Positions 1-6,144 of a DNA stretch of 64,000 nt are shown piece after piece. Position 1 is the stretch's first letter, and each line of letters starts with the position of its first letter. A program made the translations under genes and the position numbers. The stretch comes from Paenibacillus_G sp049942825. GTDB lineage: Bacteria > Bacillota > Bacilli > Paenibacillales > NBRC-103111. A model generated the notes under the pieces. It searched no databases. It was not told where the DNA came from and saw nothing but the letters and a program-made list of their open reading frames with translations. Location of the stretch: assembly GCF_049942825.1 (NCBI RefSeq), contig NZ_CP187970.1, positions 1,984,001-2,048,000 of the forward strand. The letters are read 5' to 3'.

Positions 1-347
1 ATGAGCTGCACGGCATTCTCTACGTGTTCCTTGTGAATCCGTGCGGCTGAAGCGGTTTTGGGCGCGCTGGGTTTGGCTGAGCTTAAGTAGACGAGACCCT
101 TGCGGAAATCATACTCTTCGACATGGTTCATGTTCACGATATTGGCGCTGTCGAGCATGCGAAACCCGTCTTCGAATAACCATTCTTCCAGGTTGTCGAA
201 CGAAAAGTCCAGGTAGAATGTTTCCTCTTGGGTATGGACAATAACCTCGCGTTCGCGGATACGGTCGATCTTCACCACATCCGAGGCATCGATAATCAGC
301 ACTTCCGAGCCTCTCTTGCCGTCACGCGTTACCGGGATTTTTTGCAT
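1..347 (-). CDS. LytTR DNA-binding protein, C-terminus beyond the left edge
   Basis: Read from the reverse complement; the gene runs off the window at base 1, leaving at least 115 residues. The visible part is a LytTR-type DNA-binding domain starting almost at the N-terminus, so there is no receiver domain. The hallmark segment is FRMLDSANIVNMNHVEEYD, equivalent to the F-R-hR-xxxVN-hxxI core of LytTR proteins. The start at 347 is chosen because GGAG lies nine bases upstream. An in-frame ATG at 362 has no ribosome binding site, and GGAG is its own codons 1-2. The gene is last in the visible agr-like operon, 84 bases after the peptide gene. A receiver-less LytTR protein beside agr genes could be the output regulator or an autoregulator. 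The family call is firm; the role is inferred. Confidence 0.85.
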   Translation of the reverse strand, partial: MQKIPVTRDGKRGSEVLIIDASDVVKIDRIREREVIVHTQEETFYLDFSFDNLEEWLFEDGFRMLDSANIVNMNHVEEYDFRKGLVYLSSAKPSAPKTASAARIHKEHVENAVQL

Positions 348-431
348 TTCGTTCAGCTCCATAGGAGTAGGATTAGGCTGACGATGGTCCACCCATCAGC
401 CCGGTGATCCGGGTTCGTATGTATTAACGTA

Positions 432-554
432 TTACTTTTTGAGGAGTTCCTCCGGGGTTTCGGGGCGGTTCATCCAAAATGAATTTGTGAATGCAAACAT
501 TGAGGCAATAGCAGTTAGTAGAATACTAGCTATTTTTGCAAGTTTGTTCTTCAC
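432..554 (-). CDS. AgrD-like cyclic lactone autoinducer peptide precursor
   Basis: This is a 40-residue ORF with a GTG start and a GGGAGGT ribosome binding site six bases upstream. It begins inside the end of the agrB-like gene (29-base overlap). The layout is that of AgrD: an amphipathic N-terminus (KNKLAKIASILLTAIASMFA), a short core (FTNSFWM) and an acidic tail (NRPETPEELLKK) that matches the P-E-x-P-E/K-E-L signature of AgrD C-termini. There is no cysteine, so Ser25 is the probable ring-forming residue, giving a lactone rather than a thiolactone, as known from Staphylococcus intermedius. The ring boundary (after Met28 or Asn29) cannot be fixed from sequence. The neighbouring AgrB should process it. 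Confidence 0.85.
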   Translation of the reverse strand: MKNKLAKIASILLTAIASMFAFTNSFWMNRPETPEELLKK

Positions 555-1125
555 GCACCCACCTCCCTTCGAGTCTGTTTGCTATCTTGTAAGTAAAGTT
601 GGTCAAGGTGAGAGCCTGAAATAAAAAGACTGAAGAGAGAAGAGAAGATTGTAGGAAAAAGTTACTTAGCACAAAACAAACACATAGAATTTTCAAAATA
701 GGATAATGTTTTGGAGAAATCCGACTCACATGTTCAATTCCTTTTGGGGCCTCAATCAACAATATAATCATACTAATAAAATTAATAATAGCACCTAGAT
801 ATGTAAACTGATACTCTACATGTATTATCATTGTTAAAAATAATATTGTAGTTATGCTACATGCTAAAGATGACTTTAAATGCAAGCCGCCGCTAATGGT
901 TCTAATTACAGAAAAACTGATTAAAGTAATAATAGCAGATACAACTTGATTTGTTATTAAGGATATTCCTAAAACAATAAAAGTAGCGAAGGCGGAATTT
1001 ATCAGCAAACTAAGTGCATAAAAAAGTACTCTCTCTGAAGCTGCATCCTTATAATTGTTTCTTATTGAAAGTGCGATTCTCAGAGCGGAACGATCTATCC
1101 AGTTCATCTTTAATCGGCCTCTCAT
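526..1125 (-). CDS. agrB: AgrB-family peptide-processing membrane endopeptidase
   Basis: AgrB is a membrane cysteine endopeptidase that removes the AgrD tail and forms the (thio)lactone ring. This 199-residue protein has about six hydrophobic segments and the family's catalytic pair, His82 and Cys89. They sit in GGLHLKSSLAC and are seven residues apart, the same spacing as His77/Cys84 of S. aureus AgrB. The upstream R-T-I-S-G-G stretch also fits the family. The start is uncertain between 1125 (AGGG upstream) and an internal ATG at 1107. The 5' end overlaps the preceding membrane-protein gene by 77 bases and the 3' end overlaps agrD by 29, so the three are probably translationally coupled. Confidence 0.92.
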   Translation of the reverse strand: MRGRLKMNWIDRSALRIALSIRNNYKDAASERVLFYALSLLINSAFATFIVLGISLITNQVVSAIITLISFSVIRTISGGLHLKSSLACSITTILFLTMIIHVEYQFTYLGAIINFISMIILLIEAPKGIEHVSRISPKHYPILKILCVCFVLSNFFLQSSLLSSVFLFQALTLTNFTYKIANRLEGRWVREEQTCKNS

Positions 1126-1795
1126 AGGTTTCCCTAATGATTTTTTTGTTATGTTTGTACGCTAGTAGAATCCCTATAAGAAAAAAAACAGCCATAATTA
1201 GTGAAACTAGTATGCTAATAGTTTGATTGGAATAATAGGTTGCTAGTTCTAGTTGGGCTATGATTAACCCTATTACCAGAACAGACGCTATTACAAAATT
1301 ATATCCTTTTAACGCAGTTTTTGTAGATAGGTTTTTAGTTTTAAACAAGAATCCGATTTTACGTCTTTGAATGAGAAATATGATGATACAGATCACTATT
1401 GCAGTGGTGATTTGCACTGAGCCAAGGATAAGCGGAGATGCTTTTTGTATTTCTTCATCATTAAACAGGGAGAGTTTTAGCCCCCCTATTATAATGGTCA
1501 TTTCAATTAATATTCCTGCTATATAACCACAAAGACTTACTAAAAGCGAATAAAAGAAAGGAATTCTATAAACAATCATAATTAAAATAATCTCAATCGA
1601 AAGAGCGACAATTATCGAAAAATTTTGAAGTTGTGGAGTATCGCGAAAGAGGAATGAGATTAAAGACATTAATAAAGCTATTCCAAAAATTTTTGGGAGG
1701 TAATAGTAATATTGAAATCTAAACATGGATAAGGCAAGTACAATTCCTGCTGTGAATTCAATGGAGCCGAAGAATACATTGGCAACAAAGCTCAT
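1049..1795 (-). CDS. AgrC-sensor-like polytopic membrane protein lacking a kinase domain
   Basis: This 248-residue protein has about seven hydrophobic helices and a 30-residue charged cytoplasmic tail ending in RSENRTFNKKQL. The size and hydrophobic pattern match the sensor half of AgrC, but there is no HisKA or GHKL ATPase motif and the gene ends where the kinase would begin. It shares landmarks with the three membrane proteins upstream: an S/A-M/L-F-R motif after helix 1 (here SMFRFQ) and an R-x-G-F-x-F motif after helix 5 (here RRKIGFLF). AGAGGAG lies seven bases before the ATG. It precedes and overlaps agrB. I infer a peptide receptor or a LytTR-sequestering membrane protein; no function is shown by the sequence alone. 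Confidence 0.75.
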   Translation of the reverse strand: MSFVANVFFGSIEFTAGIVLALSMFRFQYYYYLPKIFGIALLMSLISFLFRDTPQLQNFSIIVALSIEIILIMIVYRIPFFYSLLVSLCGYIAGILIEMTIIIGGLKLSLFNDEEIQKASPLILGSVQITTAIVICIIIFLIQRRKIGFLFKTKNLSTKTALKGYNFVIASVLVIGLIIAQLELATYYSNQTISILVSLIMAVFFLIGILLAYKHNKKIIRETYERPIKDELDRSFRSENRTFNKKQL

Positions 1796-1925
1796 AATTG
1801 ATCTCCTCTAAATTGAGTGAGTAGCAAACCAAATTCCTACTGTATTCATAAACAAGTGTAATATACTTTCCTATAACAAACAAGTTTTTTTGTCGAATTA
1901 TGAGAGGTTTGAAATGGGTCATCTG

Positions 1926-2537
1926 TTAATAAAAAAATCCTTTTTGTCGTATAAAGTTTGCTATTAAAGCAACTGCATTAATTAAGATATGTATTAATAT
2001 AGTGGTTGCAATTGTATTAGATTTTTTATACACCGAGCAAAGTATACAACCCGTTATAAAATATATGGGAAATCGTTCCATATTATCATGAATTACTGCG
2101 TAAAACATAGAGGAAACAACTGTACCAGTTAGTTCATTAGAAATATTCTTGAATTTGTTATAGAGAACTTTTCTAAATACTACTTCCTCCACGACTGGAC
2201 CTGAAATGATCATATGCAAAATGGCAATTGAGTAAAGTGCGGTAGTTTGTTCAGCTTGCGAATGGGTAAAAGGACCTAAGATCAATGTTCCAATTGCTTG
2301 AGTAAAAACCATATACTGGAACCCTTTATACACCCATCTTAAAAATAATCTTTCTTTAAGGAGGCTCCAATTAAAAAGTTTTAATTCATCACGGCCAAAA
2401 TATATAGTGATTAATAGTAAAGCAAGTGGGCCATAAGTGACAAAATATTTCTGAGAGTAAAGTAGTTGGGGACCTAGGAGAAAAGCAATAAAGTAAATAG
2501 CTGATATAAATAAGTATCCTAGATTCAGGGTCTTCAT
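1926..2537 (-). CDS. CPBP-family (Abi) intramembrane metalloprotease
   Basis: This is a 203-residue membrane protein with the three CPBP/Abi motifs: E-E-x-x-x-R in GPVVEEVVFRKVLYNKF (about residues 113-129), F-x-x-x-H in FYAVIHDNM, and H-x-x-x-N in HILINAVAL near the C-terminus. These residues form the glutamate/histidine metal site of Rce1-like intramembrane proteases. In firmicutes such genes often accompany peptide bacteriocin or quorum-sensing loci, where they process or protect against peptides. Here the gene sits inside the agr-like operon, so it may act on the peptide precursor or on one of the membrane receptors (inference). Its ATG has no ribosome binding site, but a 12-codon ORF with a strong one ends four bases upstream. 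Confidence 0.9.
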   Translation of the reverse strand: MKTLNLGYLFISAIYFIAFLLGPQLLYSQKYFVTYGPLALLLITIYFGRDELKLFNWSLLKERLFLRWVYKGFQYMVFTQAIGTLILGPFTHSQAEQTTALYSIAILHMIISGPVVEEVVFRKVLYNKFKNISNELTGTVVSSMFYAVIHDNMERFPIYFITGCILCSVYKKSNTIATTILIHILINAVALIANFIRQKGFFY

Positions 2538-2541
2538 AAAA

Positions 2542-2580
2542 CTAATTACGATTACTTCTTAGATTAATATAATATTTCAT
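2542..2580 (-). CDS. 12-codon leader ORF upstream of the CPBP protease gene
   Basis: The ORF MKYYINLRSNRN starts with ATG and is preceded by AAAGGAG ten bases upstream. It stops four bases before the ATG of the protease gene, which itself lacks a Shine-Dalgarno sequence. This arrangement suggests translational coupling. Alternatives are an ancient frameshift separating the true N-terminus from the protease body, or a small peptide with its own function. The only evidence is the ribosome binding site and the spacing. Confidence 0.4.
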   Translation of the reverse strand: MKYYINLRSNRN

Positions 2581-2624
2581 GGGTTGAACTCTCCTTTATG
2601 TATAAAGATATAATAACTTTGATA

Positions 2625-3274
2625 CTACTCACTTCTCTCCCTCTTATACATCCAAACCAAAAGGAAGAGCAGAGCTGCAACCAGAAATGCTAAATTGATC
2701 AATAGAAATTGATCGAGGTGGAATATTTTACTAAACTTAATGCAGCCAAGTAGAAGAAAGCTGGAATTAGAATATAGCTTACTTGAGAGTTGGTACTTGA
2801 AGGGCTGATCTGTCTTTGCCGAACATGGATAAAAGTAAAACCAAATCTTGTTTTGTGTAACAGCCATGCAACTAAATAATTCAACGAACCAATAGTAGTA
2901 CCTTGTATATAGCTATATTCTTGCATTCCTTGTACAAATCGGTCCCAATTCATGTTACTTAGAAGAGCCATTACTATCAGTTCCACGATAGCTGAGAAAA
3001 TATAAATAGTAACACAAATAATGGTGGAGTGCAGTAAGCTCAACCGTAATATCAAATAAAAACAGAGGATTAAAAAGATAGGTTGAATCAGAGTCATAGC
3101 CGGTTCAAGAAACGTATTATGAACAATGAGAGAGACTGTGGACATAACAAGAGTGCTGATAAAAATATTTTTAAAATAGGGAGTTAATTTTTGCCTGAAT
3201 AGCGATAGTCCTAAAATAAATAGTGATGGCCACAAGATAAGGATATCAATAAAAGAATGAATTACTATCTTCAA
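2625..3274 (-). pseudogene. Frameshifted kinase-less AgrC-sensor-like membrane protein
   Basis: Translation from a TTG start at 3274 (AAGGAGAG seven bases upstream) gives a protein like its neighbours. It has an LSLFRQ motif after helix 1, IQPIFLILCFYLILR in helix 3 and KTRFGFTF after helix 5, but it stops at 2699. The missing last helix is encoded in another frame down to 2625 and ends KRERSE, like KEMSE of the next paralogue. The break coincides with a 9-base direct repeat, AAATTGATC at 2692-2700 and 2706-2714. Removing one 14-base period restores a continuous frame whose length matches the paralogue. It is therefore a recent slippage or duplication mutation, a phase-variable site, or a sequencing error. 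The truncated form still has about six helices and might function. Confidence 0.75.
2692..2714. repeat. 9-base direct repeat at the frameshift point
   Basis: AAATTGATC occurs at 2692-2700 and again at 2706-2714, a 14-base period. Fourteen is not a multiple of three, and the frame of the overlapping membrane-protein gene breaks exactly here. The five bases after each copy differ, so the duplication is either imperfect or old. Confidence 0.7.
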
Positions 3275-3302
3275 AAATATCTCTCCTTATAGAATAGCGC
3301 AG

Positions 3303-3941
3303 TTACTCTGACATCTCTTTTCTATAAAACTGATACGAAATAAAGCCTATCGCCACAAAAACAAATACCATAAAAGGAATTACCGTATCATGGGATAAGA
3401 AGAGTGAGGCGGTAGCTGTACATGCACTGAGAAGACAAGCGATTGTAATGGGAAGTAAGTGCGAGACATTGCTTCTGGACTTCGTGTGAAAGGATACAAA
3501 TGAGAAGCCTAGGCGGTATTTACGAATAACGGCAGCAGTTATGATATTCACGATGGTCAAAAACAAAAAGGGAAGAAAAACGCTATCCCTTGCGAGAATG
3601 ATAAATGGGCTATCAATAATGCGGCTGAGAAAAATATAAAAAATAACTTCGGCGATAAAATTAAATACATAATAAGATACGAACACAATAAGGGCATGGG
3701 AGAATTTCATCCTAAAAATAAGCCAAAAACAGAGCAAAGTAAGAACAGGTTGGACTACAGCAATACCCAGTGGGATTTGTCCCGATTGAATAATATAGGT
3801 GATATTAGCCATGATCAAAGAAGAAATAGTAATGTTCAATAAATATGATTTTACTTGCTGTCTAAATAAGGCCAAAGTTAATGCGAAGGCAGAGGGCCAA
3901 TAGAGTAGAAAAGCCACAATGAATATCCACGCGTTCTCCAA
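3303..3941 (-). CDS. AgrC-sensor-like polytopic membrane protein without kinase (paralogue)
   Basis: This 212-residue protein consists of about seven hydrophobic helices and a short charged tail (YRKEMSE). Shared landmarks with its neighbours are LALFRQQ after helix 1, VQPVLTLLCFWLIFR in helix 3, and KYRLGFSF after helix 5. No kinase, ATPase or enzymatic motif is visible. The start is TTG at 3941 with AGGAGG seven bases upstream. The ribosome binding site lies just past the stop of the preceding paralogue, so the two are translated as a coupled pair. Probable role as a membrane receptor or anti-LytTR regulator is inferred from context only. Confidence 0.75.
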   Translation of the reverse strand: MENAWIFIVAFLLYWPSAFALTLALFRQQVKSYLLNITISSLIMANITYIIQSGQIPLGIAVVQPVLTLLCFWLIFRMKFSHALIVFVSYYVFNFIAEVIFYIFLSRIIDSPFIILARDSVFLPFLFLTIVNIITAAVIRKYRLGFSFVSFHTKSRSNVSHLLPITIACLLSACTATASLFLSHDTVIPFMVFVFVAIGFISYQFYRKEMSE

Positions 3942-3956
3942 GTACTTGCCTCCTCC

Positions 3957-4610
3957 TCAGTCCTCAATCTCCTCACGGTAGGCTAGTCTAACAATTGCTA
4001 ACCAGGCAACAGTCAGGGCAATTCCAATAGGAATCATTACCGCTGTATGAAGAAAGTAAATGGCAAAACCGACAATCCCAAAGATGGCAAAGGCAGCGAG
4101 AAGATAAGCCAGCATTTGATCGGAGAATTTTTTGAACCTTGCGCGGGAAGGACCGGCTTGGATAAAGCTGAACCCCCATCTAAACCGCTGCAGGACTACA
4201 ATCAATACAAAATTAGCAAAGAGAAGAAGGACCCCTACGGAAACAAGATCATCATTCACCATATGGTGCACCACGCGCTCCCACATAAAGCTGGTCATGA
4301 TGTAATTAAAGAATAGTTCGAAAAAAATATTAATAGGATAATACAACACGACCATGAGGATGGCGTGCCACCATCGGAAACGGAAAATAAGCCCGTAGCA
4401 TAGAACTGCGCCGACGGGCTGAACAATGGAAGTGAGATAGGCACGATCAAGAAGTTGAATTAACATAGAGGCAAAGGTCAGGGGAAGAACTGAAATCATA
4501 AGCGGCGCGACGTAGGAAGCGATACGCATTCGAAACATGGCCAGACCCAAGGATAACAGCAGTGTCCACAAAATGAGATATATTCCGGAATAATATAATG
4601 CTTCGTTCAT
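3957..4610 (-). CDS. AgrC-sensor-like polytopic membrane protein without kinase (first paralogue)
   Basis: This 217-residue protein with about seven helices is the first of four related membrane proteins. Landmarks are LAMFRMR after helix 1, VQPVGAVLCYGLIFR in helix 3, and RFRWGFSF after helix 5. The start at 4610 is preferred because AAGGA lies five bases upstream. An in-frame ATG at 4634 contains that ribosome binding site within its own codons. It follows the XRE-LytTR regulator by 42 bases. Base composition is less AT-rich here than in the genes further into the operon. Function unknown; see the operon-level discussion. Confidence 0.75.
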   Translation of the reverse strand: MNEALYYSGIYLILWTLLLSLGLAMFRMRIASYVAPLMISVLPLTFASMLIQLLDRAYLTSIVQPVGAVLCYGLIFRFRWWHAILMVVLYYPINIFFELFFNYIMTSFMWERVVHHMVNDDLVSVGVLLLFANFVLIVVLQRFRWGFSFIQAGPSRARFKKFSDQMLAYLLAAFAIFGIVGFAIYFLHTAVMIPIGIALTVAWLAIVRLAYREEIED

Positions 4611-4652
4611 AAAAATCCTTACTCCTTGCTGCAAGCACCTATCCCTTTTGTA

Positions 4653-5318
4653 TTAAATGTTCTTCTCTGCTGTTGTGAAGGAAGCTTTCTTGCCGGCTTT
4701 GCCGAATGAGAATTCCAGACTGCGCTGGGTGTTGTTAGCGGTGTGACGGTTGATCAGGTCGTGGTATTTCCGCTGGCGGATCGCGGAGATGGTGACGGAG
4801 ACGCCTTTGCCTTCTTCATCGAAGTACAGCTTGCCTTTGCGCTCGTCATATTTGCGGATGTGATGCAGGTTCACGTAGAGATCCGCATCCATTTTCTTGA
4901 AACCGTGTTCATCGAGGGTATCCAAAAACGTGCTGAAATCCAGCAGGGAATCGATGCTCCAGGCAAGCCGGTCGGCTTCGGTGTGATACGTAATTTCTTT
5001 CATGCCGATTTCGATAAAATAAACTTGGTTGAGGTCGACCTCCGGATAGCTGCGCGTTACCACGGGGGCAACATCATCGCTCATCAGGTGGCCTGCTTTG
5101 ATCATAAGTTCCGTATAGGGATATCCGTAAGCGGCGGAGAGCTTTTGGAGCGTGTCCGGCGACGGTGTGATTTTGTCGTTAGTCGATCGGTTGCGTTCCA
5201 GTTCAAGGTCTCTTATGTACGCGTGCGACAATCCGCTTTTTCTGGCTGCTTCCCTTAAAGACATGGAACCTCTAAGACCCTCTAGAAATTTACCGAAATC
5301 AGGAATAGGCTGTCCCAT
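4653..5318 (-). CDS. XRE-type HTH regulator fused to a C-terminal LytTR domain
   Basis: This 221-residue regulator opens with a Cro/CI helix-turn-helix (about residues 5-65; SLREAARKSGLSHAYIRDLE contains the recognition helix). It is followed by a second DNA-binding-like domain of LytTR type (about residues 90-190). The LytTR match runs from VYFIEIGMKEITYHTEADRL through FKKMDADLYVNLHHIRKYDE to VTISAIRQRKYHDL, the positions of the YIE, F-R-xxxxxVN-xxI and S-R motifs. It resembles the LytTR protein at the other end of the operon. The ATG at 5318 has AGAGGAG eight bases upstream; the upstream GTG at 5327 does not. Candidate binding sites with sequence TGT-ACCGR-ACA flank its promoter, suggesting autoregulation. 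The domain calls are solid; the regulatory role is inferred. Confidence 0.85.
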   Translation of the reverse strand: MGQPIPDFGKFLEGLRGSMSLREAARKSGLSHAYIRDLELERNRSTNDKITPSPDTLQKLSAAYGYPYTELMIKAGHLMSDDVAPVVTRSYPEVDLNQVYFIEIGMKEITYHTEADRLAWSIDSLLDFSTFLDTLDEHGFKKMDADLYVNLHHIRKYDERKGKLYFDEEGKGVSVTISAIRQRKYHDLINRHTANNTQRSLEFSFGKAGKKASFTTAEKNI

Positions 5319-5343
5319 CCTGTTCACTCCTCTCTTGTCCTAT

Positions 5344-5354
5344 TGTACCGGACA
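5344..5354. promoter_or_regulatory. Candidate operator copy 1 (TGTACCGGACA)
   Basis: This 11-mer has TGT and ACA ends forming a short dyad. It recurs with one change at 5394-5404, 50 bases (about five helical turns) away. This copy would lie just downstream of the transcription start of the XRE-LytTR gene, a position suited to repression. Confidence 0.5.
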
Positions 5355-5374
5355 TAGCTATGAAAAGAAATAGC

Positions 5375-5380
5375 ATTATA
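5375..5380 (-). promoter_or_regulatory. Candidate -10 box of the agr-like operon
   Basis: A perfect TATAAT on the minus strand lies 57 bases upstream of the XRE-LytTR start codon. No good -35 hexamer is seen at the usual distance. That position is instead overlapped by the second operator-like element (5394-5404), which would fit a regulated promoter. Confidence 0.5.
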
Positions 5381-5393
5381 AAAAAATCTTTAA

Positions 5394-5404
5394 TGTACCG
5401 AACA
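5394..5404. promoter_or_regulatory. Candidate operator copy 2 (TGTACCGAACA)
   Basis: Second copy of the TGT-ACCGR-ACA element. It overlaps the -35 region of the leftward promoter and abuts the -35 of the rightward promoter at 5410, so a bound regulator could control both directions. Confidence 0.5.
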
Positions 5405-5409
5405 AAGTC

Positions 5410-5438
5410 TTGACTGTTTGTAATACCAATAATACATT
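5410..5438 (+). promoter_or_regulatory. Sigma-A-type promoter of the divergent 145-residue gene
   Basis: TTGACT at 5410-5415 and TACATT at 5433-5438 are separated by 17 bases. The coding start follows 39 bases downstream with an AAGGGGGG ribosome binding site. Confidence 0.6.
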
Positions 5439-5477
5439 AGAAGTAGTATACTTCTGGAGAAAAAGGGGGGACAACTA

Positions 5478-5915
5478 ATGAGAGATAAGATCATGAACCG
5501 GTGGAGTACTTACGAGCCTTTCTACGTTGCGTTCAACGGTTATAAGGTAGCGGATATTGTCATCACGAGCCACGCGCTCAGCCGCTGGACGGAACGGGTG
5601 GAAACGGAACAGGGCGGAATTGAACATATCTGTTCCTTCTTATGGGACAAAATGAAGAATGACAAAATCCAGCCTTATTATGCTAACGAGAAAGACGTAT
5701 ATCTAATTGATGAAGATCTGGTGATGGTAGCGGAATTCGTGGAAATGAAGGAGGAGACGGACATCGCGGGGAATCCCCTGCACAAGATGATCGTCGTGAC
5801 CTTCCTTGGACGCGTATCCCAAGATATTCAGCTGCGCGATCTCAAAGCCTACTACTCTTGGCTCCGCCATTCGCGCCGAATGACCCTTGTGAAGCACGGG
5901 AGGAAGAGAAAATGA
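5478..5915 (+). CDS. Conserved hypothetical protein, 145 residues
   Basis: I do not recognise a domain. The protein is soluble with a basic C-terminus (RHSRRMTLVKHGRKRK) and contains SHALSRWTERVE near residue 31. That is reminiscent of the H-A-x-x-R-W-x-E-R motif of small nuclease- or toxin-like families, but not enough to assign it. The start ATG has a G-rich ribosome binding site seven bases upstream. It is transcribed divergently from the agr-like operon across a shared 159-base region carrying operator-like repeats, so it may be co-regulated. It is followed by a hairpin and a terminator. Confidence 0.7.
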   Translation: MRDKIMNRWSTYEPFYVAFNGYKVADIVITSHALSRWTERVETEQGGIEHICSFLWDKMKNDKIQPYYANEKDVYLIDEDLVMVAEFVEMKEETDIAGNPLHKMIVVTFLGRVSQDIQLRDLKAYYSWLRHSRRMTLVKHGRKRK

Positions 5916-5970
5916 ATAGAACCTGTACAGAGCCCCGATCGTTCGGGGCGAGAGCGGGATGAATCACATG

Positions 5971-5996
5971 AGACCGGCCTGTGGGCTGGTCTTTTT
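5971..5996 (+). terminator. Rho-independent terminator
   Basis: AGACCGGCC and GGCTGGTCT pair with one G-U wobble around a TGTG loop, followed by a T run. A second perfect hairpin (GCCCCGA/TCGGGGC, 5932-5949) lies just upstream without a T run. Confidence 0.8.
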
Positions 5997-6144
5997 GCGT
6001 CTGCAGGCCCCTGAACGAAGCCCCTTCAACAACGAGGAGTATACCATACGTTTCCATTCAAAGCGACGGTTTTTTGAAGAAAAATGCATAAATGGGTTCC
6101 AGCTGAGGGGAAAGTAGGAAGAACAGGAAGGGGATGAACCGTTA

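Noticed and set aside
1049..1140. Possible remnant of a histidine-kinase domain after the AgrC-like sensor
   Set aside because: The tail after the last helix is only about 30 residues and has no H-box, N-box or G-box, and agrB begins in another frame immediately.
5740..6060. Short frames opposite and after the 145-residue gene
   Set aside because: They lack ribosome binding sites and span a terminator.
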